Positions 24,280 to 38,147 of a stretch of DNA of 64,000 nt are shown here, piece by piece. The position numbers and the translations under genes were made by a program. Under the pieces are notes generated by a model. The model saw nothing but the letters and a program-made list of their open reading frames with translations, was not told the origin of the DNA and searched no databases. The first letter of the stretch is position 1, and every line of letters starts with the position of its first letter. Source of the DNA: Inonotus obliquus (Eukaryota; Basidiomycota; Agaricomycetes; Hymenochaetales; Hymenochaetaceae); NCBI GenBank assembly GCA_032164295.1, contig JAJHTX010000002.1, positions 2,170,001-2,234,000 on the forward strand, given 5' to 3'.

Positions 24280-27200
24280 GTAAACAGGATGGGCGCGATT
24301 ACCGGGTTTGCAAGGGAAAGAGCTTTTCGTTGGTTGGGCTCTTTGGATTAAGTAGCGAGCGATTAGTCTATACGCCTGCCGAGGTATCACTAGAACGGAT
24401 GTAATCTAGTATGTGGGATGTTGTAAAGACGAGAAGAACTGGTAATGACGAAGTCGAACGACAGGCGCGCGTCCGTGCGTGGCGCGTGCAGGTCTCGATA
24501 GCTTCTGAGGAAGCGAGGAAGCGAGCTAATCGCGTCCTTTTGAACGGAATCTGAAATGATCGGGTCAAGCAGTGCAACGCAACGTAGGAATACAATGCAC
24601 GACGAGTTGTTAGCCAGCCGTGACGACAAAATTGTTGGCTGAAGCGAAGCGATGACACCTGGGAAGTAAATATGTACCACCGTACATCTGTCCAGTGACC
24701 CGTTCGGCTTCTGTAGCATAAAGAAGCTCAACGGCTGCCTGGTAATGACAAGATGGCACCACTGTAACACAGTGGGGTTGTGATCAAGGAGAAGGGGTCG
24801 CGAAGAGACGCGATCTGCCTCTAAGGAAAGAGTTACAAATAGTTAAAACACGAACGCCTTGGGTAACAGTGCCACGGGAAAGGGTCTGCAGGGTCTTGCC
24901 ACTCACTTAGGTTGTGGAGTTACAATTCCGTCAACAGCCATCAATAATGATCTTGACTGTTATTGATCGCATCTCCCAGAGCGTGGAACCTCCGGAGACA
25001 ACCATGAGCACTAGAATCGCTCACCATAAGGTAAGTAGCAAGGCTACATGCCTCCAGCGTTCTGTGGTACTACCCCATACAGGCATGGGACAGCTGTCCT
25101 CCCAAGCAATCATCCCAAGAGCAATGCGTTTTTTCGTTTTCGTATCAGCTGTGTGAGCGTAGGGATAGAGACAGTCAGAAAAGTCGCAGGCTCGGATCAC
25201 AGGGAGGATGCCACGTAAAGAGATATTGATGATGGAGCCTAAAATGATAAAGGCATGAAGAGCAAAAAGACGCCGATATCCCTTTGTCATCTACGGATAT
25301 ATCTTCTCAGATGAAAAAGACAAGGCTGTCGACGAGTGGCAGTAACATATTTCATGATACGAGTCTCACCTCAACCAACAAAGTGACTTAGTGAGATAGT
25401 ACTTGAGCAATCGTCGATCCTCATTTTCCGTAATTACCTTCTTTGGTAAATATGATCTTTGCATCACATAACCGGACCATAGCCACATGTCCTATCCAAA
25501 TTTCTCTTGCTTCACTTCATACGATATACGAGGTAAGCGTGAGTCGTTCCCTTTATCGGAATGATAGTTGTGCTTTCCGACGGAGCGAGGTCTTCAAAAC
25601 TTTTCATATACTACTGTACAATCTTCCGTTCCTCGCTCAAACGACGCCTGCGGTGTTTATCCAAGATCGTTGATCTCGACCCCGCGTCAAAATTACATTT
25701 CATACAGTATACAGTTAGGAAGAACGGGTCCGAGTCTTGATAGCCTTGATTCAAGGATCAAAATCGGTTAAGAATGTTTTAAAAAAAGGAAAACTCGTTA
25801 GTTTGGCCATGCGAATTGCAAGAAGGCAGCGAATAGTACTACGCGAAGAACGTAAAAAAATCCTGAAGAGAACAATCTTGAGGTAATGATGCGAACCATA
25901 TGCAGCTCGGCAGGCAGGAAAATTTTCGTATCAATGCCATGCACTGATTGATCAGGTCGTATCAAAGTAGCGAAGGGAGAAGGACAATACAACCAATATC
26001 AAATTCTAGCCAGATCCAATTCGTAGCATACTCTGTCTACGAATCGTCGTCGTCGTCGTCGTCGTCGCTGTCGTTGTGGGGTTGAAGAAGATACGACAGA
26101 ATCTATTCGCGGATAATCCAACGAACAAACATGAACTGCTTTCGACAGACATGCTTTCCCATCTTTATTAAATGCAGTCTACACAGCATAGAGAAGGCGC
26201 TTAGATTTGTTAGTAACAAAGCGCCCAAATAGTTCAAATGATGGTCCTATCCAACAGTCAAGATAAATTGACTACCGGACAGATCTTTACACTGTAGTAA
26301 GCCTTCTCACCAGGAATCAACAATATTGAAGTCCGAAAGGAACCTTCTCTGAGTAATGATTTCAAGTCAGCTTAACAATATAGACTTAAACGTAGTCAGA
26401 TTTCCATCAAGCGCCCAGCCGTGCTTGAAGTTAAAAAAATCTAGATCTTGTAAGCACCCACTCCCATCTCGAGCATGATGGTAAATGGACTCGAGCACCA
26501 ACGATCAATGGCATCAACCACCAATGATATCAGGTCCAGGGGCTGTGTTACCTATGAACGCCTGTTTCAGCTCTTGTCCTCACACGATTATGTATGCACT
26601 ATGCAAGATGTAGGCACAACTACATCAAGCTTCCAAAATAACCAAATAAAAAGCACGTCTGATCAACGATAATGCCGGATCCATATTGTGGTTGCGATAT
26701 TCTCGGCTTCATTCAATCCAGGCAGGTCGGAATAGAATAAAATTCGGATAGAAGAAAGGGACAAGTCCAAGTGGCATTCATTCTTTCGGATCAGTCAAAC
26801 CCGACCCGATTCTCAAGGCCCCAACACCTCACAAACACTGCCTATCTGAATTCGAGCCAGGTCCCGAGATTCACCCCTAAAAATATCCATTTTTTCTTTT
26901 CTACTTCTGTTAATACATTGACACGGAACAGAAAGCAGGTAGGCACAGGTAGACCTTATTCGGACCGGAGGACGAATGAATATGTATGTCCGAAAACGCA
27001 CTCAAGAGCCACAAGAGATGTACAGGATATACACGGCCGATTTTGGTTCCGAGATTATCTCCGGTCTCATCCCTGTGCACCTTCAGCGGTGACGAGCGCG
27101 TCGTTATGCGAGCGTAAAAATCGGAGGTAGGACTTAACTGGTCCACGGCTACGTATCGAAACGGTTAGACCTCTTCTTCCAAATATTCAGAAATACACAC

Positions 27201-28473
27201 GCGGCAATGTCTCCCCTTTACTCATAGACGACATTGGAATTCTCGGTCGGAAAACCAAGTGCTGTGCTGACGGTTCTTGGTCGCGCTTCATCTTTTAGAG
27301 CAAGAAGCGACGGAAGCGACCTACAATCTGATGACAATCTCCAAGACTCCCTCCAGCCCAGTTTAGTACAGTTTCAAACACGACTATCTGTGTCGTCTAG
27401 AGATGGAAACTGCGATCTCGCAGAGCGATTACTACCCCTGCAACGTAACACTACTCCGCTTCGCATCAGAAGGTAAATCAGCCTTGTACTTTGAGACACA
27501 TGGTACCCACTCAAAGCAGAGTCAAACTTTCTGTCTGCGATTTGCAAAGATCCTGAGAGTCAGAGCATCCGGTGATAGTTACCATAACTTGGTCAAAGAG
27601 ATAATGATTTGCAGGTTCCATTGATAGCCTTGAGGGATGACGATTCCTCATGGATCACTAAAACAATTGTTCCATCCAGCAGTCTGCTACACTTGATCTC
27701 TTGTCTGGAAACCAAGATTTGAATGAATCTAAAGCGATCATGCAGGAGTTGCATACAAAGCTCAAGTCATCCGATTGGTGTGATCACAATAGAGCAATGG
27801 ACGCACCAACTGAAGAGAAAAGTTTCCAGAACTTTCCGCAATTGATTCAACCGTGCAATAGACAAAGTGCATAACTCCACATCACATTCGGAAGCTCTGA
27901 GTAAGTAAGTGGCTTGGCTGAGAGGTTCGTTCTTGCGTTCAGAGTGAGTCGAGAAGGATTCGCCACTGCCGGCTTCATGGTGTTAAGAATTCCGCAATGG
28001 AATCTGTTACTTATGTTATCTGTTGCTTCTGATAGAAGAGGACTGTTGACCGCCTACGCAACATGAGGTTCTGAGACTAAAAACACGGGGCACAATTCAT
28101 CGTGAAAAAGCTGGAGCAGGAGCACGAAGAATAAAGCGTGCCACGCGTGAGGATCAACTTGGCTGCGTACCTACCAAATCAGGCACTCAGAGAGTCAGAG
28201 TCATCAGGCACGCACAAGTTCACTTACTTACTCTCGATGAAACGATGTGGTATTTCAAACAAAGCAATTCTATATTTTCGACACAGATCATTGTTACACG
28301 GGGGCGAAAAAATGAAAGAAAAGAATGTTTTGGAATGTGATCATTTCGGTCAACCGAGTCAACGAGGCAGGTACGAAAAGAAATTCATACACAACAGGCG
28401 ACAAATAATGAATGATCTGGCATGACCAAAGAACAGATACACAGCACACGAGACACAAAGAGCCGAGATACGA
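24280..28473. other. 4.2-kb gene-poor stretch
   Basis: No gene can be supported. Small frames exist (for example 25021-25290 minus, 89 codons with one hydrophobic segment; 27234-27476 plus, 80 codons) but none has a known motif or a convincing exon chain. One trinucleotide repeat is present (26045-26067). It includes the promoter of the gene at 22890-24279 and the 3' flank of ATP-citrate lyase. Confidence 0.5.
26045..26067. repeat. (CGT)n trinucleotide microsatellite
   Basis: Seven to eight units of CGT. Read on the minus strand after a possible TAG acceptor (near 26103), the frame is ILSYLLQPHNDS, eight Asp, Ser, stop. That resembles an acidic protein tail, but no upstream exon was found. 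Confidence 0.8.
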
Positions 28474-31400
28474 TTATTGCAGTTGTACGGAGACACGAGG
28501 TTGTGCTACATCGGCCATATTGATGAAAATATCGTCTGCTGGGTGACGGTATAGTGGTGCACGAAGGCGCTTCTGGTCGAGATGGTGGCCGATGAAGCCG
28601 ATGCTCCGCCCGAGAACGAAGAGACCATTCAAAGTACCAATCTGTTGTTATAACGATTAACCTTCACAATGGAAATCGGATAACGAGCCAATGTAACATA
28701 CCTTAATATACTCATCAGCCTCATCTGGGGTGAAAGCACCACTGTCTCGCAACAGATCCACGAAAGACACAGCGATGGCACCATCGACGTTGAGGATCAG
28801 TGTGTCTTTCTTCGCTGTTGTGACCTTTTCGACAGCGAGAGCGTAATCAAGGAGCGAATGGCTAGGGAAGTGCTTCGAGACGTATTCCTTGACTAATTCC
28901 ACTCGTAAATCAGGATTATTGACGCTCTTGATCTTGTGCCCGATACCGCTAACTAAGAAGCCCAAGTCAGTAACCTGCATATCTTCCGAAGCAAAATGCC
29001 ATGCTCACTAAGCTTGTTCGCTTTGCGCGACTCGTCGACAAATTCGCGGGGCGTCAAACCGGTGTCTCGAGCATTGGAGAACATAGAAGCCGCCTCGTCG
29101 AGAGCGCCACCAAACCGGGAGCCGATCGTCAGCAGACCAGATGCCAGCGAAGAGATGAGATCCTTGCCCGCACGGGTTGCAACAATAGTGTTCATGGCAC
29201 TGGGGAAAAACTCAACATGGATTCATGACCGAGTTGAAGAAAGGTACCTACCCAGAGACAGCAGGACCATGGTCGGCAGTCAACATGAGTACCATCTCAA
29301 TGAATTTCGTCGCCCATGGCGGTAAGCGACGCTTAAACCAGAGCAAACTCAAAACACCACCGATACCAATTTCCTCCTTGAATACTTCGGAGATGCGCAT
29401 TCCAGCATAGAGCAGTTCCTGGCCACGCTCGTCTGAAATGGTCGAAATGAAGGCGGCGGGCTTGCGGATGAGACCAAGCTCCTGCGCCCATTTGTAGTCC
29501 ATCGGGATAACAGGTGGTTCTCTCTCCGGCCTTGGTGTGATGGCGCCATTAGAGACGAGGGCACCGTACGCCTCACGCAGAACGTCTGGAAGATCCTCAA
29601 ACGTTTCGGGTACAATGATACCAGCAGCTCTCATTGCGGCATTCTTTGCGTCTGCAGTCTCCATCTGCGAATTTGCCATGGATCCGGCGTGTCCGAATTG
29701 CACTTCTGTAGTGAACATCTTCGCACATGTGCCAATAGCCCACGCAACAATCGGCTTGCGAATTTTGCCGGACTTCACAGCTTCAATAACGCGGTATTCC
29801 TCGATACCACCAACTTCGCCAAGTAAGACAAGCATTTTACAGTCGGGATCGGCTTCATAGCGCAAGAGATGGTCGATGAAGGTTGACCCAGGGTAGCGGT
29901 CGCCACCGATGGCAATGCCCTCGTAGGTCCCGTTGGTTACAAGAGAAAGTATATTGTTAAGCTCGTTCGACATGCCTCCAGACTTGGAGACGTAACCAAC
30001 AGATCCAGCGCGATAGAGCTTGGAAGCGATGATGTTATCCATCATCCTGGATAATCAAAGTTAGTACATGCTATGCTGAACCCACAGCACGGAAGGCATA
30101 CCCTCCCGAATTCCCGATTTTGAAACACCCAGCCTTGATACCGCCAACAGTGGCCGGGCCGATAATGAGGACATCCTTGTCTTTTGCAAGATGAAGGATC
30201 TCACGCGCATGTCTCTCTGGCACACCCTCGGCGATGATCGCGATAGTCTTGATCTGCTGTGAGAACCGCATGATATCTAGCGTACTGCTGTACACGCTAC
30301 GACTCGACGCAAAGTTCACAACAACATCTACATCGGGGTGTTTTTTCACTGCCTCTTCAACACTCGTGTAGACAGGGAGAAGGGTCTCCTTCGTACCCCA
30401 ATAGAATTTTTGGATATGGTGACCACCAAAGGGATAGATCATCGCAGCGACAGATGGCGTGTCTCTCCCGCAAGAATAATCAAAATCAAGCATTCCCTGA
30501 ATAGCGCGCGGTTGCAGCCCATACACGAAACTCCTCGTCTTCTGGTCGAATGGACGGTACCATGGGCGTTCGGAGGTCTTCTTGCCGTCAGGGAAGTGTA
30601 CAATCTGATCATCCGGTTGCGTGCGTTCACCGGATGGGTGAATCCCACCTATGGCAGTTTCGGGGCCGGGTGATCCGCCAACAACCCTGCCGGGAGGTGG
30701 CGAAGCCGGTGCTGTAGGCGGAATGGAGCGCGCAGAACTTGCAGCGGACCTCTCAGTCGTCTTGACACCGAGCGCTATCGGAACGATGGCAGTGATGTGG
30801 GTATCCGGGCCGTACACCTTGATCGGTACACCGAGCGACTCCCCAAGGAGACGCATTGCCTTCAGACCCTCCTGGTAGTTCGGTCCACCTCGACGGACGA
30901 AAATTCTCACATTATGCGCAATGAGTCCTGCCTTGTATTCTTTCAGAGCGCGGATGATGCCCTTGAAAGTAGCGGCGACGTTTGTGAAGTTAGCAATACC
31001 ACCGCCAATAATGAGAACCTTCCCATCCGGCTTGGGAGTGCCACGGGTTATAAGGTCGAGTATGGTTTTCGCGTATTCGTACGTCTGACCCTCTGATGGG
31101 GCGCCGGAGTACTCGCCGTAGTTTGCGAGCTCATGCGCAAATCCATGAGCAGCAATGGCATCAGAATAGACAACAGATGCACCGCCACCTATGATTAATC
31201 ATTAGACAAAGTCATTCATCCTCAAAGGGTACAGCTTACCTGCAACCATAGTCCAGACACGTCCTTCAGCGTTCAAAACAGTCAGTTTGAGAGAGGCGCC
31301 TGTTGAAGCATCGAGTTTCTGAATGTACGCCTCCTCCTTTGTGAGCTGCCTTCCGAAAGGTGCAGGCCAGACCATAGGTGGGCCACGGTCCGCACCAATA

Positions 31401-32540
31401 ACTTTCGCTTGGCCCCGAGAAGCTGTAGGACCGCTCACATCACGAGCGATAGACCACTTGGGACCGGAAATGCTCTCTGCAGTTTGATCGAGCTTCGCCG
31501 CCATGTCGAGGAATTGAACGATCGGCTCCTTGCCTTTTTCGCCATCCAGCACGATAAGCGGGTTAATCTCAAGGTATGCGAAGTGAAGATCAACGTAGAC
31601 GGCGTAAATACGCGTAATGAAGTCAACGAGTGTTTCGCGCTTCTTCGCATCAGTCACATTTACGAGCAGAGCGGACGCAACGGCCGCACGCGCAGGAAAC
31701 GGAGCGCCGACAGGAACGTCGAGTTTGAGAGCTTTAGCATCTACATCACCGATATCCACACCACCTTCGTGTGTGAATAGGATAGTATCGCCCTCACGAG
31801 CGGAAGTGATGCAGATATAGAATTCCGTATGGGAAGGGTGTGGTAGGAAAGGCTCGACAATGAAATTTGTGAGTATTCCCGTCGTTTTTTCCACCTGAAA
31901 ATAGAAAATAGAATCAGAATTGATCACGTGAAGGAATTTGACCATGTGGGGAAGCAAGCGAGAAACACGCGTTCTCCATCTTCAGCACGAGAACTGCACC
32001 TCCCGCTGCGTGTATAGAACACGTTTTAGATGGAAGATGTGATGTCTACCACGTGGTTGAAGAGGAAAATACGAAATAATGTAAAGAGAACCATCTGCAA
32101 ATACAAGCAGTGCATCACGGCGAACTGACGGCTACTCACCGTAACAGGTTTACCTGCGCGCTCCTCGATCCATTGCCTTGCCTCAGGCCACGTTTTGTTA
32201 AGAGCAAGCAATCCGGCCTTGCCTCGGCGTTTGATAAGTTGATCAGGCTTAGCTACAAGCTTGGTCGTGTGCACCCATTGGGGGAGTTGACTGTCCGGAG
32301 TGATCGTGTTAGTCGCCTCATCCCAAGCTACTTGTGCAACATGGGGCTCCGGATATACGAAAGGCGTAGCAAGGTCTGTTTCTGGCTTTCCACCTGAGAG
32401 GGAGGGAGAACGGGGGAGCCAGTAGGCAAGGACAAGCTTCGCGTCGTACTCTCTAATGGCTGAAGACAAGAGCATATATGCGCATCATTAGTAACGCAAA
32501 ATATTCATTATGATGAGTACAGCATACGTTTTGCGGACAT
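28474..32540 (-). CDS. ACL1: ATP-citrate lyase, single-chain form
   Basis: Makes cytosolic acetyl-CoA and oxaloacetate from citrate, CoA and ATP. Exon 1 encodes MSAK at 32540, spliced to [17 protein letters not shown]. The ATP-grasp half has [18 protein letters not shown] and [17 protein letters not shown], then [14 protein letters not shown] and [10 protein letters not shown] Ser/Pro/Gly-rich linker (near 30650-30740) precedes [20 protein letters not shown]. The CoA-binding and ligase half carries the phosphohistidine motif FGHAGS (about 29690) and the citrate-synthase-like end with [20 protein letters not shown]. It ends in VQLQ then TAA. Both halves in one gene is the basidiomycete/animal form; ascomycetes split it. 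About nine exons. The upstream 900 bp has no supported gene. Confidence 0.95.
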
Positions 32541-33852
32541 GGCAGATGAGTAGGCGGGTTGAGGGTAGAGGCGAGGAGATGGAGGAGGAAGGAAGTTGGT
32601 CTATAAATTTGGGAGCGGTATTCAAAGGACCCCAATATTCCCACGACTTTGATTTCAATCATTTACAGTTTCTTACCCGTCAAGTCTCTCGAGTCGAGTG
32701 ACTTTTTTCTCATCGCCATCGTACCACCTCCGAGTCGCGAATCGGAGGCTTGATCTGTCTTAGTTTGCGTTTCAGACGAGAGAGTGAGGAACCCCAATGA
32801 AGTGAGTGGTTCATGCTAGTCTGTAACTCATCGCTGTCCTGGCCGGCCAAAACAAAAGCAGAGCCCCAGTGTGTCAGTAACTGGCGTGGGATATGATGTT
32901 ATCTGAAAGGATTGAGGCCGAGTATGTATTGCCTTGACTAACGCTCTGCCGCACGGCTCTCCTGCGACCTGCCGTCCGTCACTCCCGCCGGGCCAGAAAT
33001 AGAAGCGGAATCCGCACTGCACTCGACGAATGTGGTGGTACAACAGGCATGTGATCGCATAACAAAGAGAGATTATGTAACGTTATACAATGCAACTGAC
33101 GGCCGCTAACCATTGGACATTCCGCAGTGCGGGACCCTCGAGGATCTTGTTTGCTACTGCCACGCCCTGTCGCACGTTGACCATTAAAGGACTATCTTCT
33201 GCATGGCACGTCAATCTTGGTTTGATACTACCAGCTCTGTGGCGGTTCATTTGGTAGGAAAACTGTGGTGCCAAGCTGCTGTTCCTTATCGACGTTCTCG
33301 CCTTCGTGGATGAAATGTGGGTGACAGTCATATCATCTGTCTGCTGTGAGAATAGGATTATCAATCATCACTTTCTCTTCTCATAAAGCTTGGATCACAC
33401 GTGAGCTCACGTTATCCCTACATTAGAGATATATAGAGAGGCGCATAATGTTCATAGAAAGTGGTCAACGAACGCATGATATCAACTCATTCACCAAACG
33501 AACTCCTGAGACGTACCTAATGAAATAGACGAGACTACATCTCATGTACATATCTCATGTTATAGACTATTCAAAGCTATCAAGGTTACCTACTACATAA
33601 CGTACCTGCCGATCCAGTGTACATGGAAACATGGAAACAGAAACATTTTCTTCTAACAAATCCAATCAACAGAGGAACGAACGCACCATATGGTTCCTAA
33701 ACTCTCATCAAATCAAGCCAAATCAATATCAATTGTATACTGTAAGATCATAAGATCGGAGTGGGACTTGGGACTCGGGATTCTGATCATTCCGTTCATG
33801 CACTTTAGCACTTTGGCCTCGTATAATGTTATAGTTCATGGTATGGTGCAAG

Positions 33853-33890
33853 AATATCAGAATATCAGAATATCAAAGTATCAGAATACA
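33853..33890. repeat. 8-bp tandem repeat
   Basis: About five units of AATATCAG with minor changes in the last two units. Confidence 0.75.
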
Positions 33891-34456
33891 GGGATCCCGA
33901 ATCACGTCCATATCGCAGAAGAGTAAACGCGTACGAACGAACGGTTGCATCAGAAGAAGTATAGAGAAGTATAAAAGAAATTGTAAACAATCGACTCGGT
34001 GTGTTTCGTGTTTCGTACGCTGAATGTTTTAGATGTTTTAGATTATGTGTGCACTGTGCAGTATGGCGGTAGTGATAGTGCTGGTGCTAGCGTTTTTGCC
34101 TCTCGAGTCCCTCCTGATCCCCTGAGGTTTGGAAGTGTGAAGGTAGATACTAGATCCGCGATCGGTCTGGTCGGTGATGCTCGACGCTGATCATACCCAC
34201 CCAGAAACACACCGATATTATACGGCCGGCGAGTCCCTGACCTGAAGATATAATCCCGTTTCCCTACCTCTTTCGAGTCATCGTCATCGTGTCAGACCAA
34301 TGAACTCATCACCCTCGCTAGCGCGTACCAATCCATATCAGAAAGCAACAAGAAAGACAAGGAGAGGAAGGAAAGGGGATTTCAATTTCACAAATATTCA
34401 CTTGGATCTACTTTTACCAAGATCTATGCAATATTACATTGTACAACAATATCTGT

Positions 34457-34478
34457 ACAACAACAACAACAACAACAA
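34457..34478. repeat. (ACA)n microsatellite
   Basis: Seven uninterrupted ACA units in non-coding sequence. Confidence 0.85.
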
Positions 34479-35482
34479 AAGAATAGATGCATGAGTACTA
34501 ACGTAGTACTACGAAAAAAAAACGTTACAGCTATAATAAATCTCTTTCTCTCTCACAGATATTTCTGCGTCATTGCCAATACTGCATGTGTTGCGTCAAA
34601 AGAAACAAGACGTAAAATAGAAACGCTCGTCAGCAAAATTTAAACGGGGAATTAGATCTCGGTCAGTTGGTTGAGGGTTGAGGACGAGAATACAATATGA
34701 CAGAGGAACGGAAGTAGATGAAATGGAGGAAAGGAAAGGAGTTGAAGTGAGGAGGGATGCTTTGCAAGAAGAAAGGATAGAACTCAGATCGGAAAGCGGT
34801 TTTCGATATTGAACCGGGGAGAGGGGGGAATGAACACCTGCAAACGAGCGTTCATCATTGCATCAAGTGACCAAGACCAAGAAGGAAAGAAAAGAAAGAC
34901 AACCTTAGATAAGGAGCGCAAAAAAATCACAAAGACGCCCGAGAGAAATTGACCAATCGAACAAGAAAGTGATCAAATATTTCAAAGTGGGGAAGAAGGA
35001 AAAAGGCAACCCCATCGGAAGGTCGGAGCAACTCCTGAAACAACGACGGAGATTAAAATGGTGAAAACGGGTGGAAATGCTATCAACCAATAGCCCGACA
35101 TGGACGGGAGGTGATTCGTTGAATGTATGTTGCTCAGACGTGAACATCCGAACACCTCGGGCTGAACATTCATAGCGACGGAGTCGGAGCAGACCTACGA
35201 CGGATGTCCCGACAGCGTCGGAAGGTGGGGTGTGGGGATACACACAGCACCAAGAAACGGCGCAGATGAGCGGGGGTGGAAACAACGTTATCTTCGGAGC
35301 TAGCAATTTGGCCCCGGCAACTCATGCAAGGAAAACAGCGTCTTCGCCGAATAGGGTGCCATATTAAAGAGAAGATTTATCGTGCAAGAAGGGATGGCGC
35401 CGATCAGTCAATTACTGAAGTTCGCCCGCTCACTATGCATCTCTGGGCGACAAACGCAGCCATTGTGCGTGTGCTTCGGTCA

Positions 35483-38147
35483 TCATAACAGTTTCGATCG
35501 CTTCAGATGCTCTCGCATTACCATATCTCGCACACTCGCGAGGATACCCGCTGTTGTAGTGATTTCCTTCATTAATGCAAAGATAGCAATGTAGTTTTCG
35601 TTAGGAGCTGTAGAAGCTCGACTGATAGAAGACGGACATACCGTTACTGAAGTACAAAATCCATAAAATTTCCTCGGATTTGGAGAATATTCCCGCTGGA
35701 TTGCAGCGAACTTAGCTCTGAAGTCTAACGAAAAAGGTCAGTCCTGAATCTCTGAGTAATCCGTACCAGAGAAGGAAGAAGCGCCTTCTAGTTCTAGTGT
35801 TGCGAACAAATATGCGAAGGCGCACTGATGTGATAAAAATGTGATAAAATTTATAAGGTGACACACATTTTTGCACCGTATCCGAATCATTAGGGCGATC
35901 TTGGAAGCTGCGCACGTATTTCGCCAGGCGCACACCGGCCTTGAGCTTCTTGTCCAGAATATCGCACTTGTTTAGGAACAATACGAGCTCGACATTAGCC
36001 AACAGCTTGTTTGAGCAGATCATCTTCCAGAGGAGAACGCTATCTTCCTGTTGATGCGGGTACAAAAAAGCAACATCAGTAAATACGAATCGGTCACATA
36101 AAGAGGGTAAAACGTTAAGGAAAAGCGAGATATGGATTGAACGAAATGAAATTACCAATCGGTTGACAGTGCGATCCTCTGCAAGGACCTGGTCAAACCC
36201 AGAAATCGGCGCGAGAAAGATTATCGCGTTTACTATTGAGGACGTCATAAGATAATTGATCAGGGGTTATGACGGGAGAAATATGTAACGAACCATCCTC
36301 AAAGAATGGAATCCAGGTGGCTAAAAACGATATAGCAAAAGTGGGAAGAAAGGGAAACCCGTTTAGTCAACTGGCTCAGTCTGCTGAATAGAGCGAGGTG
36401 CTCACGTCTCTGACGAAGATTGCAGGAAAAGCGTAAGTTATGAGACTCGCTGAATAACCTTCGCTTAAGAAACTAACTTGTGATCTTGATCCTCCAACGT
36501 CCACTATTCGCCACTGTGTCCCACTCTCATGTCCAGATTCCATATGAAAACGATGCTCAGACACGCCAACAGTCTTTAGCCGTGCTTTTAGCACATCGTC
36601 TAAGGAATTGAAAGCCGCCGCAATGGTGGGCATGAGTCAAAGGCCATCGAGGAATAAAGGACTCGTACCGTCTGAAGGCATATACTTCAGCGATGTCACT
36701 CGCTCCAGGTCATTCAGAAAGCTAAAATCATCCCAGAGCAAAGGAAAAACAGAGGGAACGGCTCAGTAATCTGTTCGAGGTTGAAGCATGGGTAGGGAAG
36801 AGACGACTCACAACCCCGGTTGTTCCTCAAGCCTAATCTTCTTCTTCTTCAGCACTTCCCTTGCAGTTGGATCACGCCATAAAGCCATAATATCATATCT
36901 CACAGCATGGAGCACAGTCGTCGGCTCGTCCTGCAGGTCAATCTCATGCGAGTGCGCTCTGCCGTGTACGAGTGAGAGAGAATGAGAATAAGAATGCGAA
37001 TGCGAATGTGAATTGGAGCGAGAGGGTGAGGGTGAGCGATCTGAAGGTCGGCCCTTGCCTCGTGCGACGAAGCCTTTCCACGCGGTGCCAGGACGCACAA
37101 AAATCTCCTGGTTCCGTGCACCTCGGTCGTGCCCCTTTCCAACGGTGCTCCCGTAGGTCCCAACATAACTCGGGCCAACGGAACTCCCATTACTCTCGCT
37201 CCCACTTGCCTCGGCCGGGCCAGGCTCTAGGCCAGATGTGAATCCATCCAGTCCAGTTCCAAAGTGCGTGGCCTCCTCCTCGTTGGGTGGAACAAGTTTG
37301 GCTATAAGTAGCTGCTCAATATGGCGAAGTGGTAGCAGTCGCATGCTGAGTTCGTGTAAGTGAGCTGTGGGATCTGTGAAAAAGGTGACACTGTCATCTC
37401 CATCTGCATCAGAATCGAGTCCGTCGTCGTCCTGCCCTAGCCCCCCTCTTCCCGCACCCATTGCATTCCGCAGATTATGACTCTCAACGTAGAGCGCACG
37501 GGAGTGTTCTGCCAGAGCGTCAAGAATCTTCCGCACTGAACGGACAAGATTGAGCTGGATGACAGATCGCCAGAGGATACGTTCTTCTCTGAATGCAGAA
37601 GGGGTGTATAACCGCTGAAATTCTGAAAGAAGACAGTTTCATTCACGCCGTTTGAATGGCAATATGAAAAGCAAACGAACACGCACGTCGAAGAGTTGTT
37701 GATTTTCCTATCGGCGGATAAACCATTGTCAGTTCACGATTGATTGACGAGATAAGATCATTCCGCAAAAGAGAGCGGTGATCAACAGCGGGAAATGCTT
37801 CCTTCTTTCATAAGTTCCTTGGGCGCACTGTATGCGCCTCGAGGGCGCATATGATGATTCTTCGAAGCTGTCCATGTCACGTGACGTGGAAGTGGGGATA
37901 TTGGGAAGGGGGAGGGAAGGAAGTGCTCACCAGACTCGCTTTGACCAAGGAGCAAGAGTTTGACGATTTTGTTCTTCTTTTGCTGCAGCCTCTCCTGCTT
38001 TAGCTGCTCATCGATGGCCTCGCTGATGCGACGAGCCTCGTCTTCGCGAGCGAGACGCGCGGCATGCTCGTCGGGCGTCTCGTCGGGCGGTGGGGCCATG
38101 ATGAGAGCGAGAGGGTCATCGTTCCTGCCTGCCGTCCTGGAGGGCAT
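35483..38147 (-). CDS. Divergent heterotrimeric G-protein alpha subunit
   Basis: GTP-binding signalling subunit. The P-loop is rebuilt across an intron: LLLLGQSESG then KSTTL. The helical domain starts QFQRLYTPSAFREERILW and holds a large Ser/Gly-rich insertion (about 36900-37420) absent from ordinary G-alphas. Switch I is RLKTVGV, with the catalytic Arg present. Switch II reads VDVGGSRSQ, so the usual Gln of DVGGQRS is Ser. Then come WIPFFED, VNAIIFLAPISGFDQ, the base-specificity motif NKCD, and CTSVT in place of TCAT. The last exon ends REHLKRSKLL. The start MPSRTAGRN lacks the MGC acylation site. Long Arg/Glu-rich N-terminal helix. About ten exons. Such insert-bearing alphas occur in basidiomycete expansions; GTPase rate may be low (inference). 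Confidence 0.9.

Larger units (their letters stand above)
32541..35482. other. 2.9-kb intergenic stretch with microsatellites
   Basis: ACL1 promoter on the left, G-alpha 3' flank on the right. A 93-codon minus frame at 33083-33364 looks faintly protein-like but could not be extended. Contains an 8-bp tandem repeat (33853-33890), an (ACA)n tract (34457-34478), and ATTATGTAACG at about 33072. Confidence 0.5.

Noticed and set aside
25021..25290. 89-codon minus frame with one hydrophobic segment
   Set aside because: No family match and no convincing splice partners; a chance frame cannot be excluded.
27234..27624. Two overlapping plus frames that look weakly protein-like
   Set aside because: Neither extends through good splice sites to a start or a stop, and no domain is visible.
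33083..33364. 93-codon minus frame upstream of ATP-citrate lyase
   Set aside because: It lies in the promoter/5' leader region and could not be joined to any exon with a known domain.
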